A DNA stretch of 64,000 nucleotides from Stenotrophomonas bentonitica. Lineage in GTDB: Bacteria > Pseudomonadota > Gammaproteobacteria > Xanthomonadales > Xanthomonadaceae. Made by a program: the position numbers and the translations under genes. Every line of letters begins with the position of its first letter. Position 1 is the first letter of the stretch. This document shows positions 8,020 to 15,269 of the stretch, in pieces. The stretch covers positions 310,001 through 374,000 of the forward strand of contig NZ_JAAZUH010000003.1 in the NCBI RefSeq assembly GCF_013185915.1, written 5' to 3'. The notes beneath the pieces were generated by a model. It saw nothing but the letters and a program-made list of their open reading frames with translations. It made no database searches and had not been told where the DNA came from.

Positions 8020-8445
8020 ATGCGCACACTACCGTTGGTACTCCTGCTGCCCAGCGCCCTGCTGCTGACCGCCTGCGGCAACCGCGACACCAGCCCCGGC
8101 ACCTTCTCTTCCGATCCCCTGCTGGGCTGCTTCTCCACCCACCCCCGCAAGCCGGCCGAGTTCCGCATCGAACAGGAAGCGGGACACTACTTCGTTTCCT
8201 TCAACCGCGACGAACAATGGCAGCGTGACAGCACCCCGCTGCAGGTCTCTTCGCGCGCGGACATCGCGCATTTCTTCAAGGACGATGCCGACCAGATCGA
8301 CAAGGCGCTGGTGCGCCCCTCGGGCGGCTTCGGTATTTTCCACTTCAACCCCGGCGCCACCCTGAAGGGCAAGGACAAGGACAGCGACTACATGGCGCTC
8401 GTCCTCATTGGTGCCGGCCCGGTGTTCCAGGTCAACTGTCCCTGA
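8020..8445 (+). CDS. Putative lipoprotein of unknown function
   Basis: 141 residues from the ATG at 8020, preceded by AAGGGGGGA. A lipoprotein signal (LLLTAC-G near residue 19) indicates lipidation and anchoring in the outer or inner membrane. The mature part has about 120 residues, is rich in beta-strand-type alternation, and has two further cysteines (LLGCF and the terminal VNCP) that could form a disulphide. The frame is open to 7954 but earlier starts would bury the signal peptide. No family is recognised. Confidence 0.7.
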   Translation: MRTLPLVLLLPSALLLTACGNRDTSPGTFSSDPLLGCFSTHPRKPAEFRIEQEAGHYFVSFNRDEQWQRDSTPLQVSSRADIAHFFKDDADQIDKALVRPSGGFGIFHFNPGATLKGKDKDSDYMALVLIGAGPVFQVNCP

Positions 8446-8703
8446 GCGCCGCATCGCTGGCGCTCCCGCAAGGCGATCCACGAATGTGCAACTGCCGCCG
8501 GCGTTGCCTCGTCGGCGCGGTTCCCCTCCGCGCCCAACCCCAGCGTGACCCATGCATGCAGTGGCGAAGCTTTCGCCGTGTCCCCCGTCCCCTGTAACGC
8601 GCCCCGCAGGCAGTGCTCCCCACCTGCGAAGGCGCCACAGGCCATGCCCCCGCATGGCCGTGTTCCATCAGCCACGCACTGCGCACCACGCTCCAACCAA
8701 GCG

Positions 8704-9189
8704 TCAGCATGGCTCCTCCTCCCCAGCCCGCCTGCGGTGAATCGAGCTGTACGGCCATTCGCACGCATCGCGCACCAACCCATGCCGGACCGGGTTGTCA
8801 TGCACATAGGCCACGTGCCGCTGCACGTCCTCTGCATCCAGCAACCGGTGTTCGCGGAAGTCGTCATGCCACAGCGGCCGTACGCTGCGGTCGCGGTGCA
8901 CCACTGCGCGCGCAGGCTGACCGGGCAACTGACGATCGAACACCGCCTGGATCTGCAGCCACCGCCGGTGGCCATCCTCATCACCCGCCGGCAGCGTCCA
9001 CACCCCGTGCAGGTGGTTGGGCAGCACCACGATCGCATTGATCCGGAAGGGTCGCGCCTGCTGCGCCACCCGGAACGCCAGCCCGAGCGCCTGCGCATGC
9101 TCCACCAGCAGGTCGCTGCGCCGATCGCGCAGGTGCGCACTGAAGTAGTACGCGGCGCCGGGTTGCCAAGTGTCGTGTGGAATGCCCAT
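8704..9189 (-). CDS. REP-associated tyrosine transposase (RAYT)
   Basis: 161 residues. RAYTs are single-copy HUH-superfamily nucleases (TnpA-REP) that bind and cut REP-type palindromes at a GTAG-like tetranucleotide. The HUH-type motif is visible in VLPNHLHGVW, and the tyrosine in the conserved helix is in YVHDNPVRHGLV, followed by the usual W-x-Y-S-S-x-H end (WPYSSIHRR). The ATG at 9189 gives the family-typical N terminus (W-x-P-G-A-A-Y-Y-F). The window is full of GTAG palindromes, its likely substrates. RAYTs are usually domesticated rather than self-mobile. Confidence 0.85.
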   Translation of the reverse strand: MGIPHDTWQPGAAYYFSAHLRDRRSDLLVEHAQALGLAFRVAQQARPFRINAIVVLPNHLHGVWTLPAGDEDGHRRWLQIQAVFDRQLPGQPARAVVHRDRSVRPLWHDDFREHRLLDAEDVQRHVAYVHDNPVRHGLVRDACEWPYSSIHRRRAGEEEPC

Positions 9190-9297
9190 GCCCGCAGTGT
9201 GCAAACCTGCACGCGCCCGAACGATCAGGCCAGAGCGCACCAAGGCGTCGGCAAGCCCCTGACCCCACCGTAGGTCCCAAACACCCCCACTGGACCG

Positions 9298-9320
9298 GTA
9301 GCGGAACGCCACGCGTGTCC
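9298..9320 (+). repeat. SMAG-type palindrome, ACGCGT subfamily
   Basis: It starts GTAGCG and contains the ACGC/GCGT stem. The 18 bases ending at 9325 recur exactly at 12135-12152. It lies in a gene-free stretch (9190-9507) that otherwise shows nothing beyond the presumed promoter regions of the flanking genes. Confidence 0.65.
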
Positions 9321-9507
9321 CAAGAAATCCTTGCCACCCGATAACACCAACATCCCCGCGAAGCGCGCATTCGGCCCACTCCCGCAAGACGCACCGCACA
9401 GTTACGCACTTTTCAATCGCCCTGCGTTCGCAGCTGCGACCCAGCGCACACCAGCAGGCGGAGCAGCCCGAACAGACTGGCCGCCCGCGACCTATGGGCG
9501 ACCTGCG

Positions 9508-9888
9508 ATGTACACCTTGCTGCTGTGGCTGCTGACTGCCACCACCGAGCCGTTCCCACCCGGCTTCCACGACCGCCCCGGCGTCGCCGAGGACGGCACC
9601 GCCGTAGTGATCCGGACCGGCCTGTGGGACGACTTCCAGGGCGGCATAGCCGCCGTGGAGCAGGTGTTGATTCCAAACGAGGACGGCTCATTCACCTATC
9701 AGTACGAGCGCCAGTCGCGGCTGACCCGCATGTACCACGCAACCTACTGCGGGCACGAAAACATGTACCCGGGCGAAGGCGATGCCGTGTTCAGCGGCCC
9801 CGGCACCTACGGCGGCTGGCACTGCAGTCGGGAGACCGCAACGCGCCCCTCCACGAAACTGGAGCACCTCACCGAACCCCCTATCTGA
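9508..9888 (+). CDS. Hypothetical exported protein
   Basis: 126 residues from the ATG at 9508, which begins with a short hydrophobic signal-like segment (MYTLLLWLLTATTEPFPPGF). The rest has three cysteines (CGHE and HCSRE) and many aromatic residues, as in small periplasmic beta proteins. No family is recognised. It precedes the methyltransferase gene by 64 bases in the same direction, so the two could be cotranscribed. The start is uncertain because an open frame extends to 9331. Confidence 0.5.
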   Translation: MYTLLLWLLTATTEPFPPGFHDRPGVAEDGTAVVIRTGLWDDFQGGIAAVEQVLIPNEDGSFTYQYERQSRLTRMYHATYCGHENMYPGEGDAVFSGPGTYGGWHCSRETATRPSTKLEHLTEPPI

Positions 9889-9952
9889 CCCAGCCTTCCG
9901 CCCATCTCGGTTACGATGCCCACCCCTTGCTGCCCCGCCCCACCCAGATCCC

Positions 9953-10795
9953 GTGCCCCATTACACCGGCCCCCTGCTTACCCGCCCCCTTGCCGAAGCC
10001 CTGGTCCGCGCGCGCGACGCCGGTGCCACCGAATGGACCGGTTCGCTGGACCTGGCGCGCTCCACCGGCACCGCGCTGCTGGGCCCGGACAGCTGGCAGT
10101 GGAAGGGCGAAACCTACGCCTACCCGGGCAAGACCAAGGACCGCACCCTGTACTACTGGGACGGCGAGGAGTTCCTGGCGGTATCGCGGTTCGGCTCGGC
10201 GCTGATCAAGCTGGTGCCCACCGAGTGGGACGCGCCCACCTTCGAGATCGATGGCATCAAGATGCTGCCCAGCGCGAAGGTGTCGCCCTATGAAGACGCG
10301 CGCCAGAAGGTGGCGCTGGTCGCCCCGGCCGGCAAGACCGTGCTCGACACCTGCGGCGGGCTCGGCTACTTCGCGGCGTGCTGCCTGGAAGCCGGCGTCG
10401 CCCGCATCCAGTCGTTCGAGAAGAACCCCGACGTGCTGTGGCTGCGCACCCTCAACCCGTGGTCGCCCGACCCTGATGCCCCCAGCAGCGGCGGCCGCCT
10501 GTCGTTGACCCACGGCGACGTGTCGCAGGCCATCGAAGGCCTGGAGAGCAGCTCGGTGGACGCGATCCTGCACGACCCACCGCGCTTCGGCATTGCCGGG
10601 GAACTGTACTCGCAGGTGTTCTACGACCAGCTGGCGCGGGTGATCCGCAAGGGCGGGCGCATGTTCCATTACACCGGCGCCCCCAACAAGCTCACCAGCG
10701 GCCGCGACGTGCCACGCGAAGTGGCCAAGCGGCTGGAGAAGGCCGGCTTCAAGGCCGAGCTGGCGTTGGACGGCGTGCTCGCGGTCAAGCGCTGA
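9953..10795 (+). CDS. Class I SAM-dependent methyltransferase
   Basis: 280 residues from a GTG at 9953. An N-terminal ~100-residue segment precedes a Rossmann-type methyltransferase domain. Motif I is VLDTCGGLGYFA (about residue 125), an acidic residue follows in SFEKNPD, and motif IV is HDPPRFG. The D-P-P motif is seen in enzymes that methylate nitrogen of nucleic-acid bases, and the group resembles archaeal COG2521-type predicted methyltransferases, but the substrate is unknown. An RNA substrate is a guess. GTG is chosen because the frame upstream overlaps the preceding gene. Confidence 0.75.
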   Translation: MPHYTGPLLTRPLAEALVRARDAGATEWTGSLDLARSTGTALLGPDSWQWKGETYAYPGKTKDRTLYYWDGEEFLAVSRFGSALIKLVPTEWDAPTFEIDGIKMLPSAKVSPYEDARQKVALVAPAGKTVLDTCGGLGYFAACCLEAGVARIQSFEKNPDVLWLRTLNPWSPDPDAPSSGGRLSLTHGDVSQAIEGLESSSVDAILHDPPRFGIAGELYSQVFYDQLARVIRKGGRMFHYTGAPNKLTSGRDVPREVAKRLEKAGFKAELALDGVLAVKR

Positions 10796-10910
10796 GGCGC
10801 ACCTACCGCACGCCCACGTGAACCGGCCGGACCGCCTCCACCCGGGCTTAACCTGAACAACATGCAGCTGCCCTACCCTAGCGCCATGTCCACGCGCTAC
10901 AGGTAACTGC

Positions 10911-11840
10911 ATGACCGCAAGCCCCACCGCCACCTTCGACGAAGCCGAACGCCAGCGCGCCCTCGATGCGCTGCATATCGTGGGCAGCCTGCCCGAACCG
11001 GCCTACGACGACATCGTGAAAGTCGCCGCCGCCGTCTGCGGCACGCCGATGGCGCTGGTGACCCTGATCGACCGCGACCGCCAGTGGTTCAAGGCCCGCA
11101 CCGGGCTGGACGGCATCCAGACCGAACGCAACGTGGCCGTGTGCGACCACGCCATCCGCCAGCCGACCCAGCTGATGGAAGTGGGCGACCTCACCCAGGA
11201 CGCGCGCTTCGCCGACAATCCCGTGCTCAAGGACATCGGCGCCCGTTTCTACGCCGGCATGCCACTGGTGACCGAAAGCGGCGCCGCGGTGGGCAGCGTG
11301 TGCGTGGTGGACCTCAACCCGCGCGAGCTCAACACCACCCAGCGCGAGGCCCTGCAGGCGCTGGCCCGCCTGACCATGACCCTGATGGAAGGCCGCAGCC
11401 GCGAGCGTGACCAGCAGGTTGCCTCCATTCTCGACCACGGCGTGGCCGAAGAAACCGCCGCTGCGCCAGACGCGGCCGGTGCCTACAGCGTGGTGATCCT
11501 GGAGCTGCAGGACCTCAGCGAGCTGGCCCAACGCCTCGGTGATCGCGGCCTGGACCGCCAGCTGCAGCAGCTGGACCAGGCGCTGGAGCAGTGCCTGCAG
11601 CCCGACCGCGGCGACAGCATCAACCGCGTAAGCGGCAGTGGCGAGTTCATCGCGGTACTCGGCAGCAGCGATGTCGAAGACACCCTGACACGGTTCAAGC
11701 ACGTCGCCCGCGAAGCCAACCAGAATGCAGGCGCCACCCTGCTGCTGGGCGCGGCTTCAACCAGCACCGCAGAATCCACCACCGCAGTCTTCCTGCGTGC
11801 CGACCAGGCGCTGAGCGCAGCCAAAGACGCACTTCGCTGA
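10911..11840 (+). CDS. GAF-domain protein with degenerate GGDEF-like C terminus
   Basis: 309 residues, no membrane segment. A GAF domain fills about residues 10-165 (ALVTLIDRDRQWFKAR and VCDHAIRQ are typical signatures). The C-terminal ~120 residues resemble a shrunken GGDEF domain in which the active-site loop reads SGSGEF instead of GGDEF, and the usual metal-binding Asp near its start is replaced (VVILELQDLSELAQ). It is therefore unlikely to make c-di-GMP and may act as a ligand-binding sensor or as a dead partner. A strong terminator follows directly. Confidence 0.75.
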   Translation: MTASPTATFDEAERQRALDALHIVGSLPEPAYDDIVKVAAAVCGTPMALVTLIDRDRQWFKARTGLDGIQTERNVAVCDHAIRQPTQLMEVGDLTQDARFADNPVLKDIGARFYAGMPLVTESGAAVGSVCVVDLNPRELNTTQREALQALARLTMTLMEGRSRERDQQVASILDHGVAEETAAAPDAAGAYSVVILELQDLSELAQRLGDRGLDRQLQQLDQALEQCLQPDRGDSINRVSGSGEFIAVLGSSDVEDTLTRFKHVAREANQNAGATLLLGAASTSTAESTTAVFLRADQALSAAKDALR

Positions 11841-11862
11841 AAGCGCTCCAACGGAGATAGGG

Positions 11863-11898
11863 CAACGGCGCGATGAGCAATCACCGCGCCGTTGTTTT
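11863..11898 (+). terminator. Rho-independent terminator
   Basis: CAACGGCGCG and CGCGCCGTTG form a perfect 10-bp stem with a 12-base loop, followed by TTTTAT. It follows the GAF gene and also precedes the end of the convergent small gene. Confidence 0.85.
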
Positions 11899-11915
11899 AT
11901 CGCCTCGCAGTTCAA

Positions 11916-12089
11916 TCACTCCCCGCGCGCCAACTTCTTCGCCCACATGTTGTCGACCAGGTTCGGGTAAGCGCGCCCATTCTCATCAGCACGCTGCTTG
12001 GCTGCCTCCTTCTGCGAAGCAGAAAGCGGCTGCCCCTTCTTCCCCTTGGGATTGGGCTTCTCCCAAGGCGGCTTGGCAGTCTTACGCAT
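11916..12089 (-). CDS. Small basic protein of unknown function
   Basis: 57 residues from the ATG at 12089 (MRKTAKPPWEKPNPKGKKG at the start). It is Lys/Pro/Ala-rich and strongly basic, with a helical C terminus (NLVDNMWAKKLARG). It resembles small conserved hypothetical proteins of Xanthomonadaceae. An upstream frame extension to 12134 would start inside a SMAG palindrome and is not used. The function is unknown. Confidence 0.55.
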   Translation of the reverse strand: MRKTAKPPWEKPNPKGKKGQPLSASQKEAAKQRADENGRAYPNLVDNMWAKKLARGE

Positions 12090-12124
12090 GCCAGACGACC
12101 CTCTCATATGCATTGCAATCCCGC

Positions 12125-12147
12125 GTAGCGACACGCCACGCGTGTCC
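12125..12147 (+). repeat. SMAG-type palindrome, ACGCGT subfamily
   Basis: GTAGCGACACGCCACGCGTG continues into TCC. It shares 18 exact bases (12135-12152) with the copy near 9308. Confidence 0.7.
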
Positions 12148-12175
12148 CAAGCAGCCCAAGCCGCAGCCGCAAAAA

Positions 12176-12988
12176 TTACCGCGCCAGAAAAGCAACCAAC
12201 GCCGCATTGAACTGCTCCGGATGACTCGCATTGAACCCATGCGGCGCATCCTCAACCAGCGAAAGCTCACTATGCGCGATCGCCGCACGCGTCCGCGCCC
12301 CAGACCCTTCAAACGGCACCGTACCATCGCTGTCACCATGCAGCACCAGCGTAGGCACCGTCACCTTCTTCAGATCCTCGCGGAAGTCCGTAGTTCCAAA
12401 CGCCTTCATGCACCCCAGCGCAGCCGTCTGGTCCGACTGCTTGCACAGCGCAATCGCCTCCTGCCGCTGCTTCTCGGTGACCTTCAACTCACCCTTGGCG
12501 CTGAAGAAATCGGTGGTGAACCCATCAAAGAACTCGTCCCGGTGGTTCTCCAGCCCCAACCGCATCTGCTCCGCCTTCTCTTCGGTGAGCGGCCCCTCGG
12601 GGTTGTCAGCGGTTTTCAGCATGTACGGCGGCACCGCAGCGGCAAACACCACGCTGCGCAGGCGCTGTTCGCCATGCCGCGCGATGTAGCGCGCCACCTC
12701 GCCGCCGCCCATCGAGAACCCCACCAGCGTGGCATCGCGCAGGTCCAGGTCATTGAGCACCCCGGCCAGATCGTCGGCCAGCGTGTCGTACTCGTAGCCA
12801 TCTGCCGGCTTGTCCGAACGCCCGAACCCGCGACGGTCATACGCCACCACCCGGTAGCCCGCCGCCTTCAGCACCGGCACCTGCGCCTTCCACGATTCGG
12901 CCGACAGCGGCCAACCATGGATGAGCACCACAGGACGGCCATTACCGCCGGTGTCTTCTACGTGCAAGCGAACGCGTGATGCAGTCAT
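12176..12988 (-). CDS. Alpha/beta hydrolase of the chloroperoxidase type
   Basis: 270 residues. The fold is clear: the oxyanion region HGWPLSAESW, the nucleophile elbow GFSMGGGE (Ser near residue 95), the acid in LVLHGDSDGTVP and the His in EDAPHGFNASH. This set is that of non-haem, cofactor-free chloroperoxidases and related esterases. The in vivo substrate is unknown, and the peroxidase label is historic. The ATG at 12988 is chosen because the family N terminus begins just there. It is divergent from the blaI-like gene. Confidence 0.85.
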   Translation of the reverse strand: MTASRVRLHVEDTGGNGRPVVLIHGWPLSAESWKAQVPVLKAAGYRVVAYDRRGFGRSDKPADGYEYDTLADDLAGVLNDLDLRDATLVGFSMGGGEVARYIARHGEQRLRSVVFAAAVPPYMLKTADNPEGPLTEEKAEQMRLGLENHRDEFFDGFTTDFFSAKGELKVTEKQRQEAIALCKQSDQTAALGCMKAFGTTDFREDLKKVTVPTLVLHGDSDGTVPFEGSGARTRAAIAHSELSLVEDAPHGFNASHPEQFNAALVAFLAR

Positions 12989-13091
12989 GGGAACTCCTGA
13001 TGGTTCGAAAGGAAGTTCGACCTTAGACAACGCAGCAAACAGCACCCGTGAACAAATCCGGCGCCGCACTGACATCGTGTGCACACCCATT

Positions 13092-13110
13092 ACTAATTAC
13101 ATAGTTGACA
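13092..13110. promoter_or_regulatory. Candidate BlaI-type operator and -35 box
   Basis: An imperfect palindrome (ACTA-ATTACA-TAGT) runs into TTGACA at 13105, about 58 bases before the blaI-like start. BlaI/MecI repressors bind AT-rich palindromes in their own promoter, so this is the best candidate for autoregulation. A clear -10 box is not seen. Confidence 0.4.
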
Positions 13111-13167
13111 CCCCCCGCCGGCCAGGCGCAGGATGCCACCATCAACTAAAGAACCAGTAGAAGCCCC

Positions 13168-13563
13168 ATGGCCCGCCCTGTCTCGCCCACGCTGACCGAT
13201 TCCGAACGCCGCATCCTGGAAGTGCTGTGGAAAAAGAAGGAAGCCTCCGTGCGCGAGGTGACGGACGAGCTGTCGAAGAAAAAGCCGGTGGCCTACACCA
13301 CCGTGCTCACCATGTTCAAAGTGCTCGACAAGAAGGGCCTGGTTCACCACCGCGCAGAAGGCCGCGCCTTCATCTACAGCGCCGCCATCAGCCGCAGCGA
13401 GGCTCGCAAGCAAGCGCTGGAGAACCTGCTCAAGTCCTTCTTCAACGACTCCCCCACCGTACTCGCCCAGCACCTGATCGAAGATCACGATATCGAGGCA
13501 GACGAGCTGCAGGCGCTGCGCAAGCGCGTGGACGATGCTGCCAAACCGGGAACGCCGAAATGA
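13168..13563 (+). CDS. BlaI/MecI-family winged-helix repressor
   Basis: 131 residues. A winged helix (residues ~8-80) carries the typical EVLWKKKEASVREVTDELS and TVLTMFKVLDKKGLVHH stretches. A C-terminal dimerisation helix region follows, in which the M56 sensor protease is expected to cause cleavage or release. The stop overlaps the start of the M56 gene by four bases (ATGA), so the two are translationally coupled. It most likely controls this operon and perhaps the serine hydrolase downstream. Confidence 0.9.
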   Translation: MARPVSPTLTDSERRILEVLWKKKEASVREVTDELSKKKPVAYTTVLTMFKVLDKKGLVHHRAEGRAFIYSAAISRSEARKQALENLLKSFFNDSPTVLAQHLIEDHDIEADELQALRKRVDDAAKPGTPK

Positions 13564-15110
13564 CCGTGCACTGGAGCGACGCATTGATGACGTTCGCGCT
13601 GCAGCACCTGTGGCACAGCGCCCTGCTGTTCGCACTGGCAGCCGTCGTAGTAGCAAAGAGCCGCCTGGGCGCCGAAGCCCGCTCCTGGCTCCTATGCGGC
13701 GCCTTTGCCCTGGCCGCCATCTCCCCGCTGCTGGTCCTCCGCTCAATGCCCGTAGAGCGGGGCTCTGCCCCGCTGCACACAACAACCGCCGCTCCAGCGC
13801 ACACCCCCAAGGTAGAGCCGGGCTCTGCCCGGCCGCACGAAGCACCCCAAACCGCGGTTACCGCGCCCTCTACCCGCCTCTCTGCGCTTCACGTCATCGC
13901 CCTGCTCTGGCTCCTCGGCACCACCTGGCAACTACTCCAGCTGCTCCGTGGCGCCCAGTTGGCCAACACCCTGCACCGCACCGCCCGCGTCGCGCCAACC
14001 TTGAACGCGCTCCTCGGCCACCAGCTCCCGCGCAACACCACGGTTGCCGAATCAGACACTGCCCCCGGCCCCATGGTCGTAGGCCTGCTCTCCCCGCGCA
14101 TTCTCATCCCCACCCACCTCACCACCACGCTGACGCCCACCGCCCTGCGCGACCTGCTCCTCCACGAGGCCGCCCACATCAACCGCAACGACCTCTGGTT
14201 CGCGGCGGCCCAGCGTGCCGTCCTTGCCGTCTACTGGTGGAGCCCCTGCATGCGCCTGCTCAGCACACGCCTTGACCTCGCCCGCGAGATCGCCTGCGAC
14301 ACCCGCGCCGCCACTCTGAGCCGCAGCGGCCGCACCTATGCCGACTCACTGCTCACTGGAATTGCCACCCTGCGCAGCGGCACGCACACCGCGCCGCTCG
14401 CCGTCTCCATGTCCAGCAGCCGCAGCGGCCTGTCCCAGCGCATCGACCACCTGCTGCGGCTGGACACTGCGACCACCGGATTGGCCACCCGCGTGCTGTG
14501 GAGTGCGTTGATCGCGCTTGCCCTCGGCGCGCACATCGGTGTCACCGTGGCCGCCACGCCGCGCCTGGGCACTGCGCCGGCTCAGGTCGATGGTGACGAA
14601 CCCAAGCGCAGCGTCTCGCCGCGCGCCGAACACCTGCTCAGCGCCGCCGCCGAAGGCAACACCGCCCAGGTGCAGCTGCTGGTGACCGATGGCGTTCCCG
14701 TGGACACCACCGTACGCGGCGAAGGCACCGCCCTCATCAACGCCGCGCGCAACGGCCAGCTCGGCACCGTGGACGCGCTGCTGGCGCTCGGCGCCCAGCC
14801 CAACCTGCACGTGGGCGGCGACGGCAACCCGCTGATCGCCGCCGCCCGCAATGGCCACCTGCCGGTCGTGCAGCGGCTGGTCAACGCAGGTGCCGACGTC
14901 AACCGCATCGTGCCGTGGGACGAAACCCCGTTGATCAATGCCGCGCGCAGCGGCGATGTGGCAACCGTGGCCTTCCTCATCGACCACGGCGCCGACGTCA
15001 ACCTGGGCGTGGTCGCAGACTTCGGCAAATGGCGCTCCCCGCTCAACCAGGCACGCAATGACAGCGTGCGCGACTACCTGGTGCAGCACGGCGCCGTGTC
15101 CCGCCGCTAA
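13560..15110 (+). CDS. BlaR1-like M56 membrane metalloprotease with C-terminal ankyrin repeats
   Basis: 516 residues. Membrane helices are visible at about 15-33, 44-61, 108-128 and 335-357. The zinc protease motif is HEAAH (H202, E203, H206) with the downstream ligand in AREIACD (E243), so it should be active. The usual BlaR1 penicillin-binding sensor domain is absent. Instead residues ~370-510 form four ankyrin-like repeats (AAAEGNTAQVQLLV, NAARNGQLGTVDALL and so on). The loop after helix 2 (about residues 64-92) is encoded partly by two SMAG palindromes. It is coupled to the BlaI-like repressor and probably cleaves it on a signal. Confidence 0.85.
   Translation: MTVHWSDALMTFALQHLWHSALLFALAAVVVAKSRLGAEARSWLLCGAFALAAISPLLVLRSMPVERGSAPLHTTTAAPAHTPKVEPGSARPHEAPQTAVTAPSTRLSALHVIALLWLLGTTWQLLQLLRGAQLANTLHRTARVAPTLNALLGHQLPRNTTVAESDTAPGPMVVGLLSPRILIPTHLTTTLTPTALRDLLLHEAAHINRNDLWFAAAQRAVLAVYWWSPCMRLLSTRLDLAREIACDTRAATLSRSGRTYADSLLTGIATLRSGTHTAPLAVSMSSSRSGLSQRIDHLLRLDTATTGLATRVLWSALIALALGAHIGVTVAATPRLGTAPAQVDGDEPKRSVSPRAEHLLSAAAEGNTAQVQLLVTDGVPVDTTVRGEGTALINAARNGQLGTVDALLALGAQPNLHVGGDGNPLIAAARNGHLPVVQRLVNAGADVNRIVPWDETPLINAARSGDVATVAFLIDHGADVNLGVVADFGKWRSPLNQARNDSVRDYLVQHGAVSRR
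13752..13834 (+). repeat. Two SMAG palindromes inside the M56 coding sequence
   Basis: GTAG-headed copies at 13752-13774 and 13812-13834, both in the same orientation and in frame. They encode VERGSAPL and VEPGSARP in the loop after membrane helix 2. They are 60 bases apart, so the frame is kept. Confidence 0.85.
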
Positions 15111-15269
15111 ACCGTACCGCAGCACCGCACACCACATGCGGCACCCACCCGGTGGACGGCGACGTCCCACCACCGGCGCGGCTGCGCTTGATTCCTCGAA
15201 TTCCGCACCTCCAGCGGCGTGCACGCGCACGCCTTCGCTTCACGCTGCCCAAACCAGAGAGGCTCCCAC

